From NCBI GenBank assembly GCA_900323505.1, contig OOIN01000001.1, forward strand, positions 1,302,001-1,366,000: a stretch of DNA of 64,000 nucleotides. The letters are read 5' to 3'. Positions 10,901 to 20,473 of this stretch are shown here, piece by piece (the first letter of the stretch is position 1; every line of letters begins with the position of its first letter). The notes under the pieces are model-generated. The model saw only the letters and a program-made list of their open reading frames with translations. It was not told the DNA's origin and did not search any database. The position numbers and the translations under genes are program-made. The stretch is from Ustilago trichophora. Its lineage: Eukaryota > Basidiomycota > Ustilaginomycetes > Ustilaginales > Ustilaginaceae.

Positions 10901-11597
10901 GACCCAGGTCAAGAAGCAGCGCAAGGAGTGAAGATGCCAGAGTGAGATGTGCTCCTCCCCGAATCTGGATGGAGTTGGCTGGTGAACTGGCATCCACGCC
11001 AGTAAGAAGGCTGAGGAAAGCCAGAGTCCCCAGATCCAGAGGTGACGATGGATCTGCTGTAGAGGGTTTGGCAGCTCTAGAAGCAGCGGCTGATGCTAGG
11101 AAGCGAAGTGAGTGCTTGCAGGCCAATCGCAGCAATGGTAGCCAGCTGCTAGTAGCATCTTGCTGGCCGTGGATGAACGGATGAAGGACGAGTGGAATAC
11201 CATCGATTGACTGGGAGACGAGTGTGATCCATCGCGAGTAGAGCTCAACGTCGGACTGATCCAAAGCTCTTGTGGCTGGCCCAAGGCTGACCAGCAATGC
11301 TCTGGTGGCAAGCACCAAATCCGGCAGATGGACAGTGGATCCGACTGCACATTCAGCTTCGATGCGTTGCAACAATTGCATAGACTGTGACCGCCACTGG
11401 AGCCTGACTTGACGAGAGGATAAGATGCGTCTGATGTGCGACTGAATCTTGACCGACGCGAGCTGCTTGCGACGTTGCTGTTCTCGTTCGAGGCGCTGTG
11501 CTCTTGCGCTACCGGCTGGATCGGCAGAGAGTGTGGATGAGCCACCAAGGGTGACTGGAGCTCTGGTGCGCCCTGCGCCTGTAAAGTGGAAGCTCAT
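7923..11597 (-). CDS. HUL5: HECT-type E3 ubiquitin ligase, Hul5/UBE3C family
   Basis: This 1,224-residue ubiquitin ligase is of the Hul5/UBE3C class, a proteasome-associated elongating (E4-like) ligase that helps degrade misfolded proteins. The start at 11597 is chosen because the resulting N-terminus (MSFHFTGAGRTRAPVTLGG) matches the F-G/T-R-x-V-x-LGG opening of UBE3C and Hul5; no earlier ATG exists in the frame. An IQ-like helix (SVKIQSHIRR) follows at ~48-57. A polyaspartate stretch lies near residues 790-800. The HECT domain fills the last ~350 residues, with the catalytic cysteine in LPTASTCVNMLKLP at ~1192 and the usual short tail after it. All key elements are present. Divergent neighbour: the GST-like gene. 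Confidence 0.9.
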   Translation of the reverse strand: MSFHFTGAGRTRAPVTLGGSSTLSADPAGSARAQRLEREQQRRKQLASVKIQSHIRRILSSRQVRLQWRSQSMQLLQRIEAECAVGSTVHLPDLVLATRALLVSLGPATRALDQSDVELYSRWITLVSQSIDGIPLVLHPFIHGQQDATSSWLPLLRLACKHSLRFLASAAASRAAKPSTADPSSPLDLGTLAFLSLLTGVDASSPANSIQIRGGAHLTLASSLLALLLDLGLHRTLRAHILSFTIQQKSSAASLSPALSLSLAPAHSFKANASSSSKQIQASKGASISDAIDIDDQPHESIDASIRRKAIHSFATDIMSIPALRKRLPITAVTELAKNLPFVDLLDWITAFKPEHVRTPAIDRPVAATTGTTEAAEALSQPYLLSNLLAFGSQRVSFFKDGATLAKYLQALTNAQDWLPRSAFDPSSDAGAVRIIASTAQGSRVNANAKGAQSESAETYERLRILISDNHITTILTLSNRYPSSTRGPLFAFVCSTLSAWPVDMQDHILNRLLYSGAESQVARDLRQLRPVGPTGTGLIREFWRGYVRGSSLARTLASAHDNMRAREILSLLSDQGTRQDWPALVLVLEMLSKVLLTLGDDEFYSSVDENFAVSGGGSASRINSGWLSRDEILSISGLLRNVAFAMYWYEGKAPLVHLNSDDIENPLTRERTPRVPGLRMTLLSLRTLVTTLLKQLHSRDSRHRFAPANHWLMVSHLDLQDFIRTVVYEEEQLSSEQQDEPEQFDSAIPRSTGASQQTAASASASAAMDIDGHSTDSDDDDDDDDDGDAQSRQPMARLQQLRAQGGARSSHLTALNLAFLSPRLGILNNVPFMIPFDVRVQIFRQFVRIDAVKNGIYVDRWQRRRGVKIRREHVAQDGFASLAPLGAELKKPLEILFIDKFGKVEAGIDGGGLFKEFLTSLVREAFDTNRGLWKATDAQELYPNPHTYATSGDQLEWYEFLGRVIGKALYEGILVDAKFAGFFLSKMLGKQSFLDDLGSLDTLDKELYKGLISLKNYQGNVEDLSLNFTVTDEEFGVSMTRELIPGGANVPVTNLNRMEYIYRISHYRLSTQIQHQCNAFFTGLADIINPRWLRNFNREELSILISGTDEPVDIADLRKHTNLGGYHEKDLTVQHFWKVLESFDQPMRKAFLKFVTSSPNPPLLGFSQLNPHFGIRKAGEDKSRLPTASTCVNMLKLPDYEDEETCREKLRYAILSEAGFDLS

Positions 11598-11717
11598 CGC
11601 TGCCAGAGCTTGAAAGCGACGTTGCTGTTGTAGGAGGGTGGTTGTGATAGGGAGGGAAAGAAAGAGAGAGGAGAGCAAAGACAAGAATCGAAGAAAGGAT
11701 ACAGTAGGAGGTTGGAA

Positions 11718-11745
11718 GCTCAGCTCAGCTCAGCTCAGCTCAGCT
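11718..11745. repeat. GCTCA pentamer microsatellite
   Basis: Just over five consecutive copies of the pentanucleotide AGCTC/GCTCA lie ~120 bases upstream of the HUL5-like start codon, in its leader or proximal promoter. It is directly visible; a function is unknown. Confidence 0.85.
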
Positions 11746-12010
11746 GTGAATGCATTGCGCACTTTATTTGTTCTGCGTCAATCACACAGATTTGAGTTTT
11801 GTCCAACGCGTGTCGCTTTGAGTGTGATTGCGTCGTCCCGACTTTAACGCCGACGACAAACCTCCACTTTGGCCATCTTTTTGCGTCAACATGTTAGTTT
11901 GGGAGAAAGCACAAACCACGGAAAGGCAATATCTAGAAAGACCCTTAACTCCAGCGACCCTACCAAAGCGAATTGCGTGCTCGGACCATGCTCATTCTAC
12001 CTGACAAGGC

Positions 12011-12017
12011 ATATAAG
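12011..12017 (+). promoter_or_regulatory. TATA-like element of the GST-like gene
   Basis: ATATAAG sits ~80 bases ahead of the ATG at 12095, a spacing shared with the other TATA-like elements in this window. Confidence 0.4.
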
Positions 12018-12094
12018 ACGTCGTGGTTTGCGACCCAACAACCTTAAATTTCCCTTACAGCACCTATCAAGCATCGTCAAACTCACAAGCAACC

Positions 12095-12880
12095 ATGTCG
12101 AGCATACAAGAATACACCCTCTTCTACTGGCCAGGTATTCCAGGGCGAGGCGAGTTCGTCCGACTTTGCTTCGAAGCCGCCAAGGTTCCATACAACGACG
12201 TCAGCGAGGTACCCGAGCTGCTCAAGCTTCTCTCGAACAAGAGCGTTGCCGGTATCGCTGCACCGCACTTTGCTGTACCGGTACTGGGTATCCACGAGGA
12301 CCAAGACAAGTGGCACTATATCAGCCAGACACCCGCCATGCTATCCTTCCTTGCACCCCGCTTGGGGCTTCTGGGAGATGCTGCTGGACTCAGCGGTCTC
12401 GAGCGCGACGTAGCTGTGGCTCAGATTCAACAGCTCTGCGCCACCGCTCTGGACCTCAACACCGAGACCCACGACACGCACCATCCGATTTCTGTCTCTT
12501 CCTTCTACGAGGACCAGCAGGACGAGGCCAAGAAACGCGCTGCTGACTTTCGCAAGAATCGCTTGCCCAAGTTTCTGCGACTCTTCGAGGTGGCCCTCTG
12601 CGAGAACGGAGCTGGAGCAGATAAGAAGGATGGTGCGAAAAGAAGGATGTGGGGTACCAAGACGAGCGTTGCTGATCTGACGGTATGGCAGGTGTTGGAT
12701 GGGCTGCTCTTCGCCTTTCCCAAATGCATGCAGAGGCTCAAGGATGGAGGCGAGTACAAGCACGTCTTTGAACTGCACGACGAGATCAAGGACGAGCTAA
12801 AGGAGTATTTGCAGAGCGAAAGGAGGAGGCCTTATTCGAATGGAATCTTCCGTCACTATCCAGAGCTGGATGACGAGTAG
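12095..12880 (+). CDS. Glutathione S-transferase-like protein
   Basis: This 261-residue cytosolic protein has the two-domain GST architecture. The N-terminal thioredoxin-like half opens with YTLFYWPGIPGRGEFVRL, resembling the sigma/mu-type YF(N)xxGRAExxR motif with a tyrosine positioned to activate glutathione. A PVL (cis-proline) and a SQTPAMLSFLAPR stretch correspond to the glutathione gamma-glutamyl site. The helical C-terminal half (VADLTVWQVLDGLLFAFP) matches the conserved GST C-domain SxADxxxxxxL pattern. The track-independent start is the first ATG that yields the conserved N-terminus; in-frame upstream codons lack support. Substrate unknown; detoxification or a stress role is inferred. 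Confidence 0.75.
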   Translation: MSSIQEYTLFYWPGIPGRGEFVRLCFEAAKVPYNDVSEVPELLKLLSNKSVAGIAAPHFAVPVLGIHEDQDKWHYISQTPAMLSFLAPRLGLLGDAAGLSGLERDVAVAQIQQLCATALDLNTETHDTHHPISVSSFYEDQQDEAKKRAADFRKNRLPKFLRLFEVALCENGAGADKKDGAKRRMWGTKTSVADLTVWQVLDGLLFAFPKCMQRLKDGGEYKHVFELHDEIKDELKEYLQSERRRPYSNGIFRHYPELDDE

Positions 12881-13778
12881 TCTCGGAAGCCGAAGCTGCC
12901 TTGGCACGTCGATGTATGGCCACGAAGCAACTCGATGCTACCCAACGTCGGGAAGTGCGTTCCACGATGCGTCGATCATCTTTTTATATTCATTTGCTGA
13001 AATCGCCATCTTGCCTCGACACTCTGTCGATCGTATATCTTGCCCGAAGTTTCCTCTTTGACATGGTATGTGTTCAGCTGAGACGTAGAAGAAAGAATAC
13101 AGGCATTGGCGTGTGATATATCTATGACTGGTTGTCGTGTAGCCAATTCTTCTTTGGCTGAGAGATTGCCGAACCCCACGAGCGGAGCAGCACCGCACGC
13201 GGCTCCAACCTGCGTCTGTCTGCAGATTTTTGCCAAGATTGCCGATTTCTTCTCCAAAAAAAAGTAAAATCTCAGCTCAAAAAAAAGCCTCCCCCGCAAC
13301 ACGGGCAAAACGGCCGGCAACCAAATTGACCGGCCTCGAATGGTTGAAGAAAAAAAAAAAACAGTTTCCCGAGGCTCACAGAGGAACACGACATCTCCCC
13401 TGTCTGTACACTTGAAGTGCAGAGAAGGATTGACCTGTGCGAGCTTGGTGGCTCGGCTATCTCTCTCTCACGACCTTGGATTGTCCCCCCTTCCCGTGGT
13501 GGCAAAGCACCGTTCGTGTGTAGAGGCTGGTGTGCGTGTGTGCGCTTAGAAACGTGTTCTAGTCAGCTCCGAGATGCGTGTGGTCCGGTGATCTTGCGCA
13601 AACACTCAGGGTCAGCGGGAAGATCTCAGCACACAGCCCTCTCGAGCTCCAGCAAGTGCCCTTGGTAAGTTGGGACAGTATAAAGCCTTCTCACACAGCT
13701 CGTCGTGTCTCCCGTTGCATCCTCATCCTCTTCCACCTTCTTCGTAACAACACCAAAGACGTGGATACCTTTTTCATC
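12881..13778. other. Promoter and leader region of the polyol dehydrogenase gene
   Basis: An 898-base region without a supported gene. It contains several A-runs (13254-13264, 13279-13286, 13350-13361) and short CCCC-rich patches such as CTCCCCCGC-type sequences near 13290 and 13487 that resemble carbon-catabolite-repressor (CreA/Mig1, SYGGRG) sites. The latter assignment is only inference. A TATA-like element closes the region. Confidence 0.45.
13679..13685 (+). promoter_or_regulatory. TATA box of the polyol dehydrogenase gene
   Basis: TATAAAG lies 94 bases ahead of the ATG at 13779. Confidence 0.45.
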
Positions 13779-15078
13779 ATGGCTCCTGTTGCAGACACAA
13801 AGCACTCCGCTGTGGAGCTCTCGGCTCTCAAGGAGAACCTTACGCTCATGTAAGTGCACCTGCCCTCGCAGCTATGCTTCTCGACGTCGTAACAGCGTCT
13901 GGAAGCCGGTCCTCGCATCTGTTGTACCGTTTTCCTGAAATTTTCCACTGACAACCTTGTTCGTTTCCTTCCATCCTGATTGCTTCTGCTTCCGCAGGGC
14001 TACCTCAAAGAAAGAGCTCGAGCTGATCAAGTCTGACCCCGCAGCACCTGGTCCTGGAATGGCCCTCGTTCACGTTCGTGCCACCGGCGTTTGCGGTTCC
14101 GACGTCCACTTTTGGAAACACGCCGGTCTGGGACCATGGAAGATCGAAAACCAATGTGCGCTCGGTCACGAATCCGGAGGAATCGTCATCGCCGTCGGTG
14201 AAGGTGTTGACAACGTTGCCCCGGGAGATCGCGTCGCCATCGAGCCTGGTGTCCCCTGTTTCAAGGCCACTTGTGACTACTGCCGAACCGGAAAGTACAA
14301 CCTTTGCCCTACTGTCGACTTCTACTCGGTTCCTCCCAAGGATGGCACTCTCAAGCGCTACCACGAACACCCGGCGGGATGGTTGCACAAGGTTCCCGAC
14401 AACATGTCGTACGAGGAGATCGCTCTGCTTGAGCCTCTATCCGTTACATTGCAGGCAACGCTTCAGGCCGAGATCTCGCTTGGAACTCCCGTCCTGATCA
14501 CCGGTGCTGGACCTATCGGAATCGTACAGCTTCTCTGTGCTTCCGCTGCAGGAGCTACACCCATTGTCATCACCGATGTTGTTCAGGATCGACTTGATTT
14601 CGCCCAAAAGGTAGTCCCCGGTACTTTCACTTACAAGATCGACCCATCCAAGTCTCCTCTCGAATCCGCCACCGATATCTGCAAAGTCTTCTCCAAGGCT
14701 AGCGGCAAACACATCGCAGAAGGTCAGAAGGACGTTCAACCCGCCATCACTATGGAATGCACAGGTATCGAGAGTTCCATTCAAACCGCTTCTTACGCCA
14801 CCGCAGCCAGCGGACTGGTATTCGTCATCGGGGTAGGAGCCAATTTCCAACAAATCCCTTTCATGCATCTGAGCACAAACGAGATCACCCTCAAATTCCT
14901 CTTCCGTTACAGAGACACTTGGCCGCGTGCAATCAGACTGGTCAGCAGCGGAAAAATCGACGTCAAACAAATCGTCACTAGCAGATTCCCCCTCGAAAAG
15001 GCAAAAGAAGCCGTGGAACACGCTGCTGACAGATCCAAATTCAGCGTCAAGACCATCATCTACGATGACCAGGAATAA
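13779..15078 (+). CDS. L-arabinitol 4-dehydrogenase / xylitol-sorbitol dehydrogenase family enzyme
   Basis: Two exons (13779-13849 and 13998-15078) encode 383 residues. The intron of 148 bases has a GTAAGT donor and CGCAG acceptor, and splicing restores the frame through ATG (AT|G). It is a zinc-dependent medium-chain dehydrogenase/reductase. It shows CGSDVHFWKH with the catalytic cysteine, GHESGG with the catalytic His-Glu, the four-cysteine structural zinc loop (PCFKATCDYCRTGKYNLCP) and the Rossmann motif GAGPIG. These segments most resemble fungal L-arabinitol 4-dehydrogenases, which oxidise polyols to ketoses with NAD+ in the pentose catabolic pathway; xylitol or sorbitol dehydrogenase activity cannot be excluded. 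Expression is probably controlled by carbon source (inference from pathway). It converges with the DEAH helicase gene. Confidence 0.85.
13850..13997 (+). other. Intron of the polyol dehydrogenase gene
   Basis: 148 bases, donor GTAAGT and acceptor CCGCAG. It interrupts the gene after 71 coding bases, close to the start. Confidence 0.85.
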
Positions 15079-15515
15079 GCAAGGAGTGTTGAAAGATGCT
15101 TCTTCTTCTTCTTTTTTTTTTCCTGTAAAGTTTCGTCAAATGTGATACCGTTTTGTTTTCATATCATCTAGGGTTAATTTTACGCTCTTCCATATGCTAG
15201 TCTCGGATGTGTGTCGTGTGCTAGAATTGGAACGAATCATCACCAGCCGCTTCATACTTCAACACAATGGTCAGAGCAGATAGTGCAGTGCAGTCTCAAC
15301 ACTTGCAACCTTAAGTGCATTCTTTCACGTCGATCAAGCCAATCCAGTCTTTGGTGCCACAAGATTGTTCAGGTATTGATGGGTCACCAACGCTGATTTA
15401 TTTTATCGTCGCTCGACACTCGGTTGCAAGGTGATATCAACATCAACAGCAAAGACGTTGGTTCGCATTGTTTGACGTCACTTGTACAATTTCCGCGTCT
15501 CGCGCTGTCATCTAC
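15079..15515. other. Convergent 3' flank between polyol dehydrogenase and DEAH helicase genes
   Basis: This 437-base region lies between two stop codons facing each other. It has a pyrimidine-rich CTT/T run just after 15100, plausibly 3' UTR. No other feature seen. Confidence 0.5.
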
Positions 15516-18386
15516 CTAACGCTGAGCCAAGTCTTGGAGCCAGGCTGGCTCGATAACGCTCACCGTCCTTGCGAAGGTCTGGGTTGTGAATACCAGTTCT
15601 TCGAACAGGATCGCGTCCATCTTTTTGCCACCTCCTTCTCTCGCCAGCTTGCTCGGGTGGAGAGTGGACGAAGGGTGGATTTTAAAGTTGCTTCCGGTGG
15701 TGGTGGAGGAAGAGGTGATGCGCTTGTAGGTGTTTGGTGTTGATGCGTTTTTCAGAGCAGCATTGGAGATTCGACCTTCCAATAGCGACTGGCGAAGTCC
15801 GACAAAGTGCGTATCTTCCTCATCGTCAAAGCCGGCATTGGCGTTGGAGGTCGACTTGCGCGTGACGAAGAGGCCTTGCCTATCATCAGCAGCTCCTTCT
15901 TCACCGTCAGAGGAGGACGAATCAGATTCGTCCGACGACCCCTCGTCCTTGTCACCAGTGCCATTCTTGAGAGATTCGCCAAGATCGTCATCGCAAACAA
16001 TCTTCTGCTGCCGACAAATGGTTCGCAATTGCTTTCGGATGTGAAGAACGTTCTTGACCGCTTTCTCGTGAACAAAGTGATTGCTACACCAAGCCTTGAG
16101 TTGCTCCCTCCCTTCCTTCTCTACCACCTTGGCATCCCCTTTCCCATCTTTGCGCTGCTTGGTCATCTTTCGCGTCTTATCCGCCTCCGAAAGATACGAG
16201 TAGAGCACGGTGAGCAACGTAGCATGGTCTCCGGTGGGATGGACAAAGGTTGATTTGGCCCGATTTGCCTCGTCCCTCTTTTCGGGATCAGAGGGGTCTA
16301 CGAGGATGGAGCGGTCGGAGGAGAGGATGGCGATCAGGTCGCGCACCTGTCGTGCGACTACGGGACCACGCTCCCCCGCAGCAATGAGCGAGCGTGAGTA
16401 GGCGGGGGAGACGGGAAGCATGGCCATTTTGCTTCCTATCGCAGTGAGTACCAGCTTGGCCGTTGGCTTCGCTGGGGCCTTCTTGCTGTTACCATCTGCA
16501 CCAGTGCCGTTGGTGAGAGGGGGGGTGGTCTTGATGTCAAGCGCACCGAGCTGGATGAGTTGGAGCACGGATTCTTGCAAACCTGTGCGGTCGGGTTGAT
16601 CCAACCAATCGAATGTGTAAGGATCCTGGCCCATGGCACAGAGTTGTAACACGGCTGCGGCAAGATCGGTACGTACGATCTCCGGTGTGCCTGCAAGTGG
16701 CAACCCCTTGAAGGCCTCCTGAGTGTAGAGGCGGTAACACTCTCCTGCTCGTTCACGACCGGCTCGACCGGATCGTTGGCGAGCGGCAGACTGGCTGATC
16801 TCCTGCACTTGGAGCGTTTCGACGGCAGTACCTGGGGTGTAGACTTTCTCTTTGGCAAGACCGCAGTCGACGACATACACGATGCCCGGGATGGTGATAC
16901 TCGTTTCGGCAATGTTGGTTGCCAGGACAACTTTGCGGGTGCGAGGCGGAGTCGGGCCAAAGACTTTGGCGCTTGCGCTAGGTCCCAATGCTGCATACAG
17001 AGGTGCGATCATGAGCGACATGGGCAGTGACTTGGCTTCGGCTTCAGCCCATGCAGGGAGCTCGGAAGAGTAGAGCTCCAATGAACGGCCCAGGGTGTCA
17101 ATCTCTTCTTGACCTGTCATGAAGACGAGGATGTCACCCGGCGGACGAGAGACGTGAATCTGGAGGACTGTGCGGAGGGCTGCATCGGTCCATTCTTGCG
17201 CAGGTTCGTCGGTGTGAAACATGGTCACCTCGTGCTGACGACCTTTGACGTAGAGAATGGGAACGTCTTGCTTGCCATTGGCAGCAGCGAGGGTGACGAT
17301 ATCGGTGACGCTACCGTTGGAAGTGAGAGCAGAGGAAGGGGTGGCGAAGAAGTTGGCGAAGCGATCGGCGTCAAGGGTGGCAGACATGACGATGATCTTG
17401 AGCTCGGTGACCTCGGGCTCGTTGGAGGGCTTGCCACGTGCAAGCCAAGATTGACGTAACGCTTTACGTTCGCGCTGGATTCTCTTTGCGAGGCCGAGCA
17501 CCTGATCTGTTCGAAGGGTTCTTTCGTGAGCCTCGTCAATGATGAGAACCGAGTACTTGAGCAGGAGGTTGGATCGTAAAGCAGTCGAAGCAGCGGTGTT
17601 GGAAGAGCTGGCCACAGATGAGGCAGCATCCGACTTTCTAGGCTGTGCAGCAGCCACATCACCGATCATCTCTCGGAGGACCATACCATCTGTCATGAAT
17701 TTGACGCGAGTGTTGCGAGTTGTGCGGTCTTCGAAACGGATGCTGTAGCCGACCAAGCCGCCTGCTGCCGTCCTGGCCTTGCCTTTGAGATTGGGAAGCA
17801 TGGCGGGGTCGGGCTGACCCATTTCGACAGCTACACGACGTGCAAGCGAGGTAGCGGCGACTCGACGAGGTTGGGTGACTCCGATCATCTGAACGGGTGC
17901 ACGGCGTGCAAAGCCTGCCTCAAAGAGAAACTGGGGAATCTGAGTGGTCTTACCCGAACCGGTTTCACCGAGAATGACAACAGTGTCATGTTTGCGAACA
18001 GCATCTACGATGGCATCCTTGCCGGAAGCGATCGGGAGTGCAGTGCGGGACTCGATGATGCGCTGATCGACGCCTTTGAGAGCGTCTTTGATCCATGCAG
18101 CCATATCTGAAGAGCCATTGGAAGTCGAGGGACGTCGCTTGTGCGAAGGTGAGGGAGGAGCTGAATGGGAAGAAGACGAGGCTACCGGAGAGTCGATAGT
18201 ACCGTTGATTGGCCTTGAGAATGGACTGGAGCCATTCTGAGAGAATATAGAAGGAGCGTTGGCGTACTTGCTCTTCTTCTTTTTCTTGGTTGGCGACGAA
18301 GGGATGGAAGTGGAGGGAGACTTTGGCGAAGGGAAACCATCCTCCCTGTGCCGCTTTTTCTGCGGTGACGAAGAAGGAAGGGACAT
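15516..18386 (-). CDS. DEAH-box RNA helicase, Dhr2/DHX33 family
   Basis: This 956-residue ATP-dependent RNA helicase starts at ATG 18386. The basic N-terminus carries a KKKKKSK nuclear localisation-type cluster at ~34-40. The helicase core has GETGSGKTT (~140-148), TQPRRVAATSLARRV, DEAH (~283-286), SAT, a LVFMTGQEEID segment and QRSGRAGRERAGECYRLY. It is followed by the HA2/ratchet and OB-fold regions ending in a short AWLQ-type motif. The sequence between motifs III and IV (LYVKGRQHEV) resembles DHX33 (LYLEGRQHPI) more than spliceosomal Prp2/16/22/43. Dhr2 and DHX33 act in nucleolar 18S/rDNA processes, so ribosome biogenesis is the likely role. An acidic Ser-rich insertion lies near residues 810-845. 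Confidence 0.82.
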   Translation of the reverse strand: MSLPSSSPQKKRHREDGFPSPKSPSTSIPSSPTKKKKKSKYANAPSIFSQNGSSPFSRPINGTIDSPVASSSSHSAPPSPSHKRRPSTSNGSSDMAAWIKDALKGVDQRIIESRTALPIASGKDAIVDAVRKHDTVVILGETGSGKTTQIPQFLFEAGFARRAPVQMIGVTQPRRVAATSLARRVAVEMGQPDPAMLPNLKGKARTAAGGLVGYSIRFEDRTTRNTRVKFMTDGMVLREMIGDVAAAQPRKSDAASSVASSSNTAASTALRSNLLLKYSVLIIDEAHERTLRTDQVLGLAKRIQRERKALRQSWLARGKPSNEPEVTELKIIVMSATLDADRFANFFATPSSALTSNGSVTDIVTLAAANGKQDVPILYVKGRQHEVTMFHTDEPAQEWTDAALRTVLQIHVSRPPGDILVFMTGQEEIDTLGRSLELYSSELPAWAEAEAKSLPMSLMIAPLYAALGPSASAKVFGPTPPRTRKVVLATNIAETSITIPGIVYVVDCGLAKEKVYTPGTAVETLQVQEISQSAARQRSGRAGRERAGECYRLYTQEAFKGLPLAGTPEIVRTDLAAAVLQLCAMGQDPYTFDWLDQPDRTGLQESVLQLIQLGALDIKTTPPLTNGTGADGNSKKAPAKPTAKLVLTAIGSKMAMLPVSPAYSRSLIAAGERGPVVARQVRDLIAILSSDRSILVDPSDPEKRDEANRAKSTFVHPTGDHATLLTVLYSYLSEADKTRKMTKQRKDGKGDAKVVEKEGREQLKAWCSNHFVHEKAVKNVLHIRKQLRTICRQQKIVCDDDLGESLKNGTGDKDEGSSDESDSSSSDGEEGAADDRQGLFVTRKSTSNANAGFDDEEDTHFVGLRQSLLEGRISNAALKNASTPNTYKRITSSSTTTGSNFKIHPSSTLHPSKLAREGGGKKMDAILFEELVFTTQTFARTVSVIEPAWLQDLAQR

Positions 18387-20473
18387 TGTTGGAGCTCGAA
18401 GCTATTTCGTCTGAATACGTGGTTGTACAGGACGAGCAGGGGTGATGACAGGATGCAAGAATGGAAGGTGGCACGAGCCGTCGTTGAGCGAGCAGGCTCA
18501 ACATGAAGGGTTCGAGGTTTCCAAAAAATTAGGCTCTCCGAGAAGAGAGCCAAGCCCGAATCCCGGAGAGCTTGTCGAAATTCAAGAAGAGATGGTCTTG
18601 ACGCGATTTAACACGTTGTCTTATTTTTTTTTTGGCTTCATGGTCTTGACTATCGTCGTTATCACGATCTCTGATCTTGTCGGGATCGTATTTGATGCAT
18701 GTTGGGCATCACTTTGAAGAAAGAAGGCATGGATGGGAGCGGACCAAGGTGCAAAGCTCTAGAGGTGCGGAACGGGCTGGGTGGTTCCGAGCACAGCCTT
18801 TTGGAAGTCGGACCGAGGTTTGTGAAATTGTGGCAGCACTCGACGCTCTGGCGTGCAGTTTATGCAAGCACGGTTGATGTAGAAAGGAGGCTTGGCACAT
18901 GAAGACAGGTGCATGGTTCACTCTGATGTATGTCAAGCAAACAAGAAGAGATGATCCGGCGATCCGCCTGCGCAAATCGTTTTGAAATGGAAAGGATTGG
19001 CGCCGTCGGTCGGATAAGAGTCGACGGAAGTCCGTCCTTTGTGTTCTTGTTTTGTGTACAGTAGCTTGTTTGGCAATCAATTGTTCCTTGTCTGGAAAAG
19101 AGCGATTCATGTCTGACTACTTTGTTCGACGGTCAAGTTGAACGACACTCTCTGAAGTCGCTTTGCAGAGTTTTGCCATCGAGCTCCGATGACAGCTGTT
19201 TGTGTTTTGTGCAAAAGTCGTCGTGGTAGTGGAGCAGTCGGTTGTCATATCTGTTCCTGTGTACCGCGTTGATTACCGATGCTAGTTCGTGGCAGGCCGG
19301 AAAACGTACAGCAGGGTTCCGGAGCTGCGCCAACTGATACAGTACAGTACAGTACATACAGTACAGTACACTGCGACCAACGTCTTGCTCGTCTCTGGCA
19401 CTAACCGCAAGTGATCACCACAAACAGACAGCAGAGACATGGACATTGAAACAAGGTAACAGTAACAGTGTTAGTAGTCGTAGTCGCCCTTTCTTTTGTG
19501 ATGTTGGCGTTTGAGTTGTGTGTCGCGGAGTACAGTATCTGGACAAGAAGCCTAAATGGTATTGATCCGGGCTGTGCATGCAAAGCTGGTGATTTCACGG
19601 AAAAACAAGTCAAGAAGCACAAAAGAGAACGAGATTTTAAGCTAACCAGCCTGTCGATTGGATTCCGACGCCCACTCTCTCTCCCTCATGCCTGCAGAGC
19701 CATTTGCGTGTCATATTCTAGATGATCTTCGTTGGGGAGCACTATTCTGTACAGTATCAAATCCGGCTCCAAGTTGTTGAGACAGCCATTATGCTTGGAG
19801 TGTCAAGTATTTGCCAAAGGAAAATGATGCTGCGTGCCGCTCAGTGTTCCTTAAAAAGAGTCCCACGCCAAACTATGACGGTGGGCGTCGGCTCCTCCGA
19901 ATCCTCACTCACCGCTCTGGCGAATGCACGTGCCGCCTCCTCTTTTGACGCACCACTACTCCCAAGATCACACTCTCTTCACCACCACATCTTGATCCTC
20001 ATCACCTTCCTTTGTTTCATCTTCAACCTCTGTCTCTCCCCGTCTCTCCGCCCCTTTGATAGCATTCTTTACACAACGTCTTACTTTGAGCCACCCGACG
20101 AGTAGCATCCTGCTGTCATCACACTTTTCGTTGTCAAATCGACCCACGTCGCTCTATCCTGGTTTCTACAGTACAACAGCCTCTCATCTTGAGTAGCGAT
20201 CGCGTCATTATCAACCACTCAACTGCGGGACTGCATTGATACCCTCGCCGAAGGAATACGTGTCCCACCACTTGCATCACTTCAGCTCCCACTGTTTACG
20301 CAAAACCTGCATCTTGCCTTGCTCGCAGTAGATTAGCCCTTCTCATCCCTTTCAAGCAACGTCTCGTAACTCTGCTCTTCCATCTCGAAAGTCGTCCCAA
20401 CCCTGATTTGTTGCCACTTTCATCACAAGACTAGAGCTTCGTCGCTCAGCTCCAATACATCATCATCGCCAAT
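18387..20473. other. 2.1-kb non-coding region upstream of the MAP kinase
   Basis: No supported gene; short open frames here show no family resemblance and no coding composition. It contains the divergent promoters of the helicase and the kinase, a (TACAG)n-like tract, three further GTACAGTA copies (19056, 19530, 19749), TACAGTAC at 20167, and a long pyrimidine-rich leader (19960-20460) typical of fungal 5' UTRs. The long leader suggests post-transcriptional or complex transcriptional control of the kinase (inference). Confidence 0.5.
19337..19370. repeat. Tandem ACAGT/TACAG repeat tract
   Basis: Overlapping copies of TACAGTAC occupy ~34 bases, the densest occurrence of a motif that recurs in other intergenic regions of the window (for example 43253-43267). 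Confidence 0.85.

Larger units (their letters stand above)
11598..12094. other. Divergent promoter region between HUL5-like and GST-like genes
   Basis: This 497-base region drives two divergent genes. It contains a short tandem repeat of the pentamer GCTCA (11718-11745) on the HUL5 side and a TATA-like sequence on the GST side. No RNA gene seen. Confidence 0.5.
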
